From JAEWWD01 sp964440115 (GTDB lineage: Bacteria > Bacillota > Clostridia > Christensenellales > CAG-138), in contig CAYTPV010000013.1 of the NCBI GenBank assembly GCA_964440115.1, positions 1-24,270 on the forward strand: a stretch of 24,270 nt of DNA, read 5' to 3'. A program made the position numbers and the translations under genes. The notes under the pieces are model-generated. The model had not been told where the DNA came from, did no database searches, and worked only from the letters and a program-made list of their open reading frames with translations. Shown here one piece after another: positions 17,839 to 24,270 of this stretch. Numbering within the stretch: position 1 is the stretch's first letter; every line of letters begins with the position of its first letter.

Positions 17839-19056
17839 TTAGGCTTCAAGTACCGGGACTAAGTTCTCCTTGATGATCTCAGCAACTCCTTTTGTAAAAT
17901 TCGGAAATCTAGCCTGTTCATAGCCAATGTAGTCGTAACCAGAGTATACCAGCATTTCCAATAGCAGTATCCTGATTGTGGTGAAGACTGCCAGCAACTG
18001 GGGAAGCTGCACCTGAGCAAATTTGGCTAAGCCGATGATGTCCCCGACCGTATTAATGCGTCCCACAAGGACTGTGAATTTATCGGACAGAGCCTCGACA
18101 TCCTTTGTTGTGGCGTTGATCTTGTCCGGGTCAGCACTGGTCGCCTCCAGCCATTCCGGAAGCACGTCCTCAAATGCATTCACCCGGTAGAGCTTGCCAA
18201 CCAGTTGCCCGAACAACTCTATCTTGGCGGCCTTTTGTATCTGCTCCAGCAAATCTTTGACTTTGCTGCGAGCCTCATCTTCGGCTTCTTTGCCCAGCAG
18301 GGCTAGGATCTTGCCGTAAACGTTGAGGATGGTCTTAGAAGCCGTTGAAATTACTCTTTGCATCAGTGCATTTGCTCCTGTCTTCAGGCTTTCCAGCAGA
18401 TTGACAACATCTTTGTTATGGTATCCAAAGCTTCTAATAACGGCCGCCCACTCGGTTTTGAATACCAGGTCGAATGCGAGATTCGCGCCGACCTCAACCA
18501 CGCGCTGAGAGATGGCACCTGTGGTTATTTTTGCCTTCTGCTGCAACGCTTTTTTTGCCTCCTCCGGTGTGCCTGCTATGGACACTGCGCGTCGTACCTT
18601 GCGAGAGGTTAACAGCCCGGCGGACACGGGCATTGCCATTACCTTTTCCATGCCATCGATGGCCTCACGTAAATTGGCTCCGCGTGCTGCTCGAGTGATT
18701 GCACGAGGTGTTCCTAGCTTGTCTGTTGAGAGAGAGGTAGCTGCTTCACTCTCAGCGATGTGCATCAATTCGGTAGCCACCTGCATTTCAGCTGCAACCT
18801 GCGCAAGTAGTTGCCCGCTGATACCTTCGCGCAGGGCCGGGTCCGGCGCTTCAAGGTAGTTTTTGGCCAGCGACACCATGTTTGCCGATATTTCCGCGAT
18901 CTCGTCGGCTTTCGCGACCAGCGTGTCAATGGAGATATCAGCCGCACCACGTGTTACCGACTTTGATTTGGTAGCAGGGGCATCTCTCAGGGCACGGAAT
19001 TTTGTGAGGTAGTCCCGGGCTGCCTCTTCATATGTAGTGTATTTTGTTTCCGTCAT
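17839..19056 (-). CDS. Unrecognised helical protein, possible protease substrate or effector
   Basis: A 405-residue protein of no family I recognise. Composition predicts almost all alpha-helix: Ala/Leu/Glu/Lys-rich segments throughout, a basic Arg/Lys patch around 125-165 (ITRAARGANLREA and LTSRKVRRAVS), and a hydrophobic or amphipathic stretch at about 354-379 (LLAVFTTIRILLLEMLVYSG) that could insert in a membrane. There is no signal peptide and no known catalytic motif. It lies between two CHAT protease genes, 36 bp after one and 42 bp before the next, so it is almost certainly co-transcribed with them. In other systems the unknown gene beside a CHAT or caspase gene is often the cleaved target or membrane effector, and that is the leading hypothesis here. 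A scaffold or inhibitor is equally possible. ATG at 19056 has a weak AAGG site. No resemblance to gasdermin is claimed. Confidence 0.8.
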   Translation of the reverse strand: MTETKYTTYEEAARDYLTKFRALRDAPATKSKSVTRGAADISIDTLVAKADEIAEISANMVSLAKNYLEAPDPALREGISGQLLAQVAAEMQVATELMHIAESEAATSLSTDKLGTPRAITRAARGANLREAIDGMEKVMAMPVSAGLLTSRKVRRAVSIAGTPEEAKKALQQKAKITTGAISQRVVEVGANLAFDLVFKTEWAAVIRSFGYHNKDVVNLLESLKTGANALMQRVISTASKTILNVYGKILALLGKEAEDEARSKVKDLLEQIQKAAKIELFGQLVGKLYRVNAFEDVLPEWLEATSADPDKINATTKDVEALSDKFTVLVGRINTVGDIIGLAKFAQVQLPQLLAVFTTIRILLLEMLVYSGYDYIGYEQARFPNFTKGVAEIIKENLVPVLEA

Positions 19057-19092
19057 TGGAATCGCCTTTTTTACTGTTCATGGCTTGAGAAA

Positions 19093-20568
19093 CTACAGTT
19101 CTTTAACTTCAACACCGGTGATTTTTGCCCCTTTCTTTACGATCTTAGCATTCTGTTTGACGTTAACTCTGGCATTGTCTCCAAATTCATTCGCTTTAAC
19201 GCCTAAAGCACTGGCGTTTTTCTCAACAACACCCATGTCCTGTTCAACTAAGACGCCACTCTTGATAAGCAAAGCCTTCACACCTGTCAACTTGCCGTCG
19301 AGGGAATCTGTTACTTCCTGTCTGATGATCGTCCGGAACTTCTCGGCTGCTTCTCCTGTGCGTTCCATCCGTTCGGGGAACAGTTGGCCGTCGGGCAGGC
19401 GGCTGTAAAGGACAGGCACTCCCCATTCGACATCGACCATGTACTTGAGGTCTGGCTCGGTGCTGGTTTCCCGCAGCATAGTACGCCGGCCTATGGACAT
19501 CGCCTCATCCAGCGACAGGCCGCTGGCCAGAGCACTGTAAAAGGCTCGGCTGAATGCCTTGGCACTGACATCGATCACTTCGTACTGCATGGCAACTATC
19601 GCTGGGATTTCTCTCGCCGCCAGCGCGCTAGCCACACCATCCCAAGGATACCGCTTCTTTGGGGACTCATCCCCTTCAGGGCGCTTGCCGGAGTAGCACG
19701 CTCCCAGGACAACCAACCGCACCCCTTTATCCTGTATAATCGCCGCCAGGTCACTTGCGTGCATCCTTTTTTCCTTTTTTGTCTTACTATCGGTCACCAG
19801 CAGTAGTGCGGCCTCTCCATGCGGGCCGACGGCAGAACCCTCCATCTCTGGAATGCCGTGTCCTGCAAAGTGGAAGATGTGAGTACCCCTGGTCAGCTTC
19901 TGTTCCAAGTCGTCTGGGGTCGCATCCATAAGCACCGGATCAAGGGTAAAGTGGACACCTTCCACGTTGAAGTCCTTCAGGGCTTCCTTGATCATTTCAA
20001 GGTCCTTTTCCAACTGGAGCTTCGGCTGTTTCTTCGGCAAGGCCGATGCAAATGTCATGTGGATGTCAGTCATGTCCTCTGTCGTCTTTTCCCACTTGGG
20101 ATGCGGGTATGGGAGAGGCTCGTGACGCACCAGAGAGATGCGTGGGTTCAGGGCAAGAAATCCGAGCATGGACCTGGATTCGGATCCGCCCAGGAAGTCG
20201 AAGAAAGCATATTCCCAGGGCAACGCTTTGAGGGCATGATCAGCAATAATCAGTCGCAGCCTCACGCCACCCTCGGTTCCGGCTCGGTCGTAAGCTGCTT
20301 GAAACCGCTCCCGGATGACTCCCTAAGGCAGCATGCAGTTAGCCAGCTTCTGTCCAAGCGCGACAAGGTTACCGAAAGTAATATCTTTAGCAACCAGCAA
20401 TTGCAGGGCATCATTTGAGGGTCTCTCTTCGAGCGGGGCCGTGATGGGGACAACCGTCTCTCCCACCTCAGGGGTAGGCAGAAGGGCCACCTGGCAAGCG
20501 CTATTTCCATCAGGAGGGCATGTCAGGTAAAGTTTGAAGTCAATGAAAGATCTAGGATTTTTTGTCAT
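19093..20568 (-). CDS. CHAT-domain protease read through an in-frame TAG (candidate pyrrolysine)
   Basis: One continuous frame of 492 codons interrupted only by TAG at codon 82 (20323-20325). If the TAG is read, the product has 491 residues. The 81 residues before it (LVALGQKLANCMLP) and those after it (GVIRERFQAAYDRAG, VRLRLIIADHALKALPWEY) align gaplessly with LATIVFPDHALGLL and LRVRLCLDG of the third CHAT protein. Both halves therefore belong to one domain. The catalytic pair is intact: His237 in HFAGHG and Cys291 in LGACYSG. The C-terminus (about 437-491) is a repetitive Val/Gly/Asn/Lys beta-like tail ending KQNAKIVKKGAKITGVEV. ATG 20568 has GAGG 8 nt upstream. Termination is also TAG, with an in-frame TGA four codons further on. 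Methanosarcina species decode some TAG codons as pyrrolysine, so a Pyl-containing protease is plausible. Alternatives are a nonsense mutation, or re-initiation at GTG 20265, which has a GAGGGTGG just upstream. Confidence 0.85.
20323..20325 (-). other. In-frame amber codon, possible pyrrolysine site
   Basis: Forward CTA, read as TAG on the minus strand, between CCT (Pro81) and GGA (Gly83). The frame is open for 81 codons before and 409 after. The aligned position in the third CHAT protein is Asp75, in a loop-like FPDHA segment, so an unusual residue should be tolerated. No other cluster gene has an internal stop except the clearly decayed caspase copy. Confidence 0.7.
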
Positions 20569-20675
20569 ACTTTTTTCCTCATGTTGGCTTGACCATTTGT
20601 CTCTTTATTCTTCTTCTCACATTGGGTGGGTTCACTTTCGTCATGCTGCGCCAGGCTATACCTTGAAAGGCTCTG

Positions 20676-21827
20676 TCACACAGCCATCGCGAGATCGCGC
20701 CGATGCCCCGATGCAGAATCACCGAAAAGAATGGCACTATAGCCGGTTAGGTCTCCCACTTCACCAAGTTCTTCAACCACGTACCTTCGTGCTTCAAGGA
20801 ATGCTAATCCTACGTTCTCCCGTTCAAAGAGGCTGCTGTAGAACGTTTTGGTGAAGAGACAGGCCCCAGACTCTGTAACCGGCCAGAAATAGCCCGCGTA
20901 GGCAGAAACTCCTGCTGCAATAAAGGCTGCTGCAAGGCCGTTACTGTGATTCTCATTCGACACAAGCCGCTTCCCGCCCGCTGCCCGGCCGGATTCGCAG
21001 GCGCTGTTGAAAACCAGGTAAGGTGGTGCTTTCCACTTCAGGTTGAGAACGTCCTCGGCAGACAGTATTCCATCAGCGAAGCGGATAGCGCTCATTTCAG
21101 GTGTGGAAGGGTCGAAAGAGCCATGTCCCGAGAAGTGCAGGATGTCGTAATCACCAGCAGCTAGCATCTTAGAAAAAGCAGATCGAGTAGCCTTATCACG
21201 CATCAGAACACTCACCTCGATGCTGTGCCCTCCTTGTTCGCCCTCCAGTTCCTTAAGAGCGATAACTTCGCTCTCCCCCGCAGCCAGATCCATTGTTGGA
21301 TTGGCTACTACAAGTATGCGCACTACGTTGTCCTCTTTCAGCGGATTGCGTCCAGGCCGGGGAATAACACGGGAGGTAACAAGTCGACCGAAGGGTGTTT
21401 TCTGCGAGATTGCGTCTCCTTCTGCCCTGATAAGCTCCCAAGGCAGATTAAGGATCGTCTCGTCGACATCAAGGAGAACAGCGGTGGGGATAATGCTTTC
21501 CAAGACTTTCTTGCCGTCAGGGCCTATGAAGGTCTCATATAGCTCACTTCCAAACTCACGAACACGCTCTCTTGCTCCTTTGAGCGTGAGTGCAGCATTC
21601 TTGCTCCACCAGTACAAATCCTGGGTCATCTCGAGGAAGCGGCTCTCTCTTTTAGAATCTACAACCACGTTTTGCTGCCAGGTTATTCCTGTTCCTTCCT
21701 CATGGATGGAAACCAGAAACTGCAGAGACTCGCCCTTTTTTGGCAAATCTCTACGATATCTAGCAATGGAGATGTGCAGAATACGGGGCAGTTTTTCCTT
21801 TCCCTTGCCAAACATTCCGAACATCAT
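20676..21827 (-). CDS. CHAT-domain protease, translationally coupled to the metacaspase
   Basis: A 383-residue CHAT protein. An N-terminal region of about 160 residues (ending in LNLPWELIRAEGD and the GRLVTSRV strand) precedes the caspase-like core. The core keeps His235 in HFSGHGSF and Cys277 in FNSACESG, followed by the NGLAAAFIAAGVSAYAGYFWPV segment typical of active CHAT domains. There is no C-terminal tail after the core, unlike the other two CHAT proteins of the cluster. Its ATG (21825-21827) overlaps the metacaspase stop in an ATGA arrangement, so the two are probably made together and in fixed proportion. The next gene starts 107 bp downstream. Probable role: cysteine endopeptidase acting in one pathway with the metacaspase, perhaps activating it or being activated by it. 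Substrate unknown. Confidence 0.9.
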   Translation of the reverse strand: MMFGMFGKGKEKLPRILHISIARYRRDLPKKGESLQFLVSIHEEGTGITWQQNVVVDSKRESRFLEMTQDLYWWSKNAALTLKGARERVREFGSELYETFIGPDGKKVLESIIPTAVLLDVDETILNLPWELIRAEGDAISQKTPFGRLVTSRVIPRPGRNPLKEDNVVRILVVANPTMDLAAGESEVIALKELEGEQGGHSIEVSVLMRDKATRSAFSKMLAAGDYDILHFSGHGSFDPSTPEMSAIRFADGILSAEDVLNLKWKAPPYLVFNSACESGRAAGGKRLVSNENHSNGLAAAFIAAGVSAYAGYFWPVTESGACLFTKTFYSSLFERENVGLAFLEARRYVVEELGEVGDLTGYSAILFGDSASGHRRDLAMAV

Positions 21828-22639
21828 GCAAACATCTGCTTTTTCTTATTAGCCGTCTTTCCCTCTAATTGGGGGTGCTGATTGTATCCTTCATCATCAA
21901 GGAGGAAGAGAATCCTTTTAATCAGCTGTTGGAGCGTAATCTGGTAATTTGCCTCCTGGATAGCCTTTAAGGCGAAGTAAGTCATTGCCCCGTGATACTT
22001 TCCATCGATCAGCGCATCGTAGGAGTATTCTTTGTCAGTGCACCCGCTCATTAAGATCTCCTTCATCTTGGATTCAGGGTACTTTGTCTTTCCCTTCGGA
22101 CTTGCCTTCCATGGATTCTCCAGGACTTTATTACCTCTAAGAGCCGGACTCAGAAATCTCACCCGTCTGTCATCCGGTGTCTTGAGACCGGGAATATTCT
22201 CTCCAACAGCCGCTCGTGTAACCGTTCCAGAAAAGCAGGAATCGGATATGATAGTTAGATTGACCCCATCTGCCAGATTGGCAAATATTGTGCGTAATTC
22301 GTCATCGGCGATCAGGTTCGTGTCGCAGTCATAGGGACATATAGCCTCATCATATTTCGCCTCATCACCGTCTGTATCTGCAACATACGTGCCGTGTGAT
22401 GAATTGGTGAAGACAAGGGTGTCTCCAGACTTTGCCTCTTTTACCATGCTTTCAATGTGTTCTAAGACGTTGGCTTTGGTAGCGTCCGCATCAAGCAGCA
22501 ACTTCACATTCTCTCGAGGGAAGTCATAATGGTCAATGAGCAAATCTGCCCAAGCCTTAGCATCGTTCACGCAGCCATTCAAATCGTTGCCTTCGTAAGG
22601 ATAATCATTGATCCCTATACAGAGAGCTTTCTTTACCAT
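21824..22639 (-). CDS. Metacaspase-like C14 cysteine protease
   Basis: A 271-residue single-domain caspase-fold protease. The start KKALCIGINDYPYEGNDLNGCVNDA is the usual first strand and helix of prokaryotic metacaspases. The catalytic pair is His82 (NSSHGTYV) and Cys135 (SDSCFSGT). DEAICPYDCD between them matches the acidic, often Ca2+-linked segment of metacaspases, so Arg/Lys specificity is expected by family. The C-terminal third contains the SGCTDKEYSYDA and HGAMTYFALKAI segments of the p10-like part. No prodomain or fused sensor is present. It is the first gene of the cluster and overlaps the following CHAT gene by 4 bp. ATG 22639 is preceded by GGGTGTGA, a fair match to the archaeal GGTGA ribosome-binding site. 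A decayed copy lies at 12041-12833. Likely role: executioner or processing protease in the cascade. Confidence 0.92.
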   Translation of the reverse strand: MVKKALCIGINDYPYEGNDLNGCVNDAKAWADLLIDHYDFPRENVKLLLDADATKANVLEHIESMVKEAKSGDTLVFTNSSHGTYVADTDGDEAKYDEAICPYDCDTNLIADDELRTIFANLADGVNLTIISDSCFSGTVTRAAVGENIPGLKTPDDRRVRFLSPALRGNKVLENPWKASPKGKTKYPESKMKEILMSGCTDKEYSYDALIDGKYHGAMTYFALKAIQEANYQITLQQLIKRILFLLDDEGYNQHPQLEGKTANKKKQMFA

Positions 22640-23243
22640 TTAGTTCACACCCACTATTTTTCAAAGTTATTCATATTAATAGATAGTATACTTCTTTTTA
22701 GCTAACTTAAAATACTTTTAAAGGTAATAGTAATACTTTATAGTATATTACTCTTATTAAATAATAATCAATGTTTTTAGATTCGAATATAATAATAAAT
22801 AATATAATTTTAGTATGATAATTAACAAGTAAAATAAAAAAAGGAAATTTGTCTTGAATTATATAGTCGTAATGGAAAAAATTTGATTAACATGAAAATA
22901 AATCAAGGATTTAGGAAATATTGGCGCATTATTAGCATTTTTGAATATAATTAACATTATTAGATTTATAACAGAGGGGTAAGTTTTCCAGAAAACTTCT
23001 CGGGTATGTAAGTGAAATAAGGAAACTAACCCGCCTAATTTAATCTTATAAGATGAAAGTTACCCGAGCTATTGGGTTAAGGAATAGGAAAATAGAGTAA
23101 GTTTGTTACCGCAAAAATAACGAATTGAGCCTAATTTTTACACTTTGCAAAGAACTTCTCTGACTTTAGTTGTGAGTCGCGGAAATGTAACTATGCCTGC
23201 AGAATAATTCCATCAAATGAAAGCTTGGTAGTGATCTCCTTTT
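22640..23243. other. AT-rich spacer upstream of the cluster
   Basis: About 600 bp with no supported gene; it should contain the cluster promoter. An 18-bp hairpin (AAGTTTT, CCAG, AAAACTT) lies at 22981-22998. The part next to 23243 may include the broken end of the ABC gene: in a neighbouring frame it reads SKTIEKEITTKLSFDGIILQ before a TAG. Confidence 0.4.
22715..22722 (-). promoter_or_regulatory. Possible TATA box of the caspase-CHAT-NACHT cluster
   Basis: Minus-strand TTTAAAAG, preceded by ACC as a weak BRE, about 75-83 bp upstream of the metacaspase ATG. It would give a leader of roughly 50 nt. Many other AT-rich candidates exist nearby, so this is tentative. Confidence 0.25.
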
Positions 23244-23549
23244 CTATAGTTTTACTGGAAGAGAGAAAAGTTCTGAGAGATTGGCATCTGTCAGGATTTT
23301 CTCCTTTTTTCCATCTTTGAGGATTTTTCCATCTTTGAGGATTTTTCCATCTTTTATAAGGATCACACGGTTAATTTCGGGAATAATATCTTCAAGGGCG
23401 TGTGTAACACAGATAACACTTTTTCCTGAATATGCTATCCTCCTGAAGCTTTCACGAAAGCTACGATGGGCTTTCAGGTAAAGACTAGTTGCGGGCTCAT
23501 CTAAAATAAGGGCTTCAGGTTCATGGATAAAGCAGTCCTGAAAACGTAC
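23244..23549 (-). pseudogene. C-terminal fragment of an ABC transporter ATPase
   Basis: An open frame of about 100 codons reading CFIHEPEALILDEPATSL, then GKSVICVTHALEDIIPEI and NRVILIKDGKI. It has the Walker B (LILDEPA), D-loop region and H-loop His (VTH) of an ABC ATPase, but no Walker A, Q-loop or signature motif. An in-frame TAA precedes it, where another truncated frame ends. It is a relic of a gene about three times longer. KILKDG occurs twice in tandem (an 18-bp duplication near 23310-23350), and the frame stops at TAG. Not expected to be functional. It marks a rearrangement point upstream of the cluster. Confidence 0.75.
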
Positions 23550-23561
23550 TTACTCTTTTCC

Positions 23562-23717
23562 TTATGCCACTAATTGATACTTCTGTATTTCAATTATGGT
23601 TTTATGCCAATTGTTCAGAAAGTCGTTAAGCTTCTTCTTGAGTTTCGGATAATATTTCCCAGGTTCGGGATATACTTCTTGATAAATCCCTATGTAATCA
23701 TTTCTAAATGTCTTATG
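23562..23717 (-). pseudogene. Truncated reading frame, possible transposase tail
   Basis: 51 codons with protein-like composition (FRNDYIGIYQEVYPEPGKYY, then a lysine-rich helix and NNWHKTIIEIQKYQLVA) ending at TAA. Its 5' side is cut off where repeat copy 3 begins, and no start codon precedes it. The family is not recognised. A lysine-rich terminal segment beside repeats would suit a transposase tail, but that is a guess. Confidence 0.4.
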
Positions 23718-23769
23718 TTATAAGGTAATAATATAGCTGTTGGGTGTATGCAAATAAACAACAGTACTG
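23702..23769 (+). repeat. 68-bp dispersed repeat, copy 3
   Basis: TTATGTTATAAGG, GTAATAATATA, GTTGGGTGTATGC and CAGTACTG in the same order and spacing as copies 1 and 2, with more changes at the left end. It truncates the minus-strand frame on its left. Together with copy 2 it brackets the whole protease-NTPase cluster in direct orientation. Confidence 0.75.
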
Positions 23770-23807
23770 TGATTTTCATATATCTAAAGGTAAGAGTAGT
23801 TTTTATT

Positions 23808-23939
23808 GAGAACCTATCCCAAAGCCCGCTTCTGTTTCTATATCTATAGGAATTTCATACTATTTTCCTGATCTGTAGCTCAATTGATTGTCTAAAAATC
23901 GAAATTAAATGAGCAGTTTTTGAGTTTTGGGATAAGCTC
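23808..23939. mobile_element. Possible MITE or insertion-sequence relic
   Basis: About 130 bp of non-coding DNA bounded by imperfect inverted ends: GAGAACCTATCCCAAA on the left, and on the right GAGCTTATCCCAAA in reverse complement. They share the core YTATCCCAAA. No transposase frame lies inside, and no target duplication could be identified. A miniature element mobilised in trans is the likely reading. Confidence 0.4.
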
Positions 23940-24066
23940 ACAAAAAAATGAACTGATTTATGATGAAAATAAACTCCTTATAGGAATTCGTTTTCATCAG
24001 AACATTTTGTTATTTTTCCCAATTTGATGTTCATTTCTTTCTATTAACTTATTCCTGCATCACATT
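23940..24066. other. Short intergenic stretch
   Basis: AT-rich sequence between the MITE-like relic and the PKD gene end. Nothing recognisable was found in it. Confidence 0.4.
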
Positions 24067-24270
24067 TTATGACAGTACTTCTGCTGAGAAAGCAGTAATC
24101 GGTGCGTTCAAAGAGTTTGCAATGCTTATATACTTGTATTTTGTTACTGTACTACTACCAGCTACATTATTTGACGTCAAGGTAACGGTATATTGTCCTG
24201 TTTTAGCGTATGTATGTACTGGGTTTTGCTCAGTTGAAGTGTTGCCATCTCCGAAATTCCATTTCCATGA
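24067..24270 (-). CDS. PKD-domain protein, 3' end only (partial)
   Basis: The last 67 codons of a gene that continues beyond the window. SWKWNFGDGNTSTEQNPVHTY and the following GQYTVTLTSNNVAGS are the second half of a PKD domain, very like those in the large subtilase. The next PKD domain begins (NAPITAFSA) but stops after four more residues (EVLS) at TAA. The C-terminus therefore appears truncated inside a PKD domain. Around the break the DNA contains ATGACAGTACT, also present at the right end of repeat copy 2. Presumably a surface or secreted protein. Its N-terminal function cannot be seen here. Confidence 0.8.
   Translation of the reverse strand, partial: SWKWNFGDGNTSTEQNPVHTYAKTGQYTVTLTSNNVAGSSTVTKYKYISIANSLNAPITAFSAEVLS

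Noticed and set aside
17839..19056. Calling the helical protein a gasdermin-like pore former.
   Set aside because: It appears almost wholly helical, and no gasdermin-like beta-rich domain or palmitoylated Cys start is visible. Position beside proteases alone is not enough.
19093..20568. Two separate genes, or a frameshifted CHAT pseudogene.
   Set aside because: Both parts are in the same frame, separated by one TAG, with the catalytic residues intact and a gapless match to the third CHAT protein. There is no frameshift.
23281..23481. A plus-strand open frame of 66 codons.
   Set aside because: It is the antisense shadow of the ABC ATPase fragment, which has clear Walker B and H-loop motifs on the minus strand.

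Overview
The window reads as an accessory region of a methanogenic archaeon, most probably Methanosarcina. This is an inference from four things: AT-rich spacers with archaeal-type TATA boxes and GGTG/GAGG ribosome-binding sites; a very large secreted subtilase decorated with PKD, LamG and NHL repeats; relics of small mobile elements; and an amber codon used inside an otherwise intact gene. No rRNA, tRNA or CRISPR array was seen, so the assignment is not proven. All major genes lie on the minus strand.

Region 1 (1-7977): a 2262-residue secreted S8 protease (TTG start) with its promoter and a possible upstream operator, then about 970 bases of AT-rich DNA holding an inverted pair of 15-bp palindromes.

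Region 2 (7978-8714): a small frameshifted plus-strand gene running into the second of three copies of a roughly 68-bp repeat, then non-coding DNA.

Region 3 (8715-22639): one colinear minus-strand cluster, visibly richer in G+C than its flanks. In transcription order it encodes a metacaspase-like C14 protease, a CHAT protease overlapping it by 4 bp, a second CHAT protease interrupted by one in-frame TAG (candidate pyrrolysine), an unrecognised helical 405-residue protein, a third CHAT protease with a beta-rich tail, a NACHT-type NTPase with 14 WD40 blades, a decayed copy of the metacaspase, and a NACHT-type NTPase with a helical C-terminal half. My reading is a death or defence signalling system resembling an NLR split into separate genes: two STAND sensors, four protease-fold executors and an unknown protein that may be substrate or effector. 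Every intact protease keeps its His/Cys pair.

Region 4 (22640-24270): AT-rich spacer with the likely cluster promoter, a C-terminal fragment of an ABC ATPase, a 51-codon truncated reading frame, the third repeat copy, a MITE-like relic, and the 3' end of another PKD protein. The cluster is thus bracketed by direct repeats and gene debris, as expected for an inserted or rearranging island.
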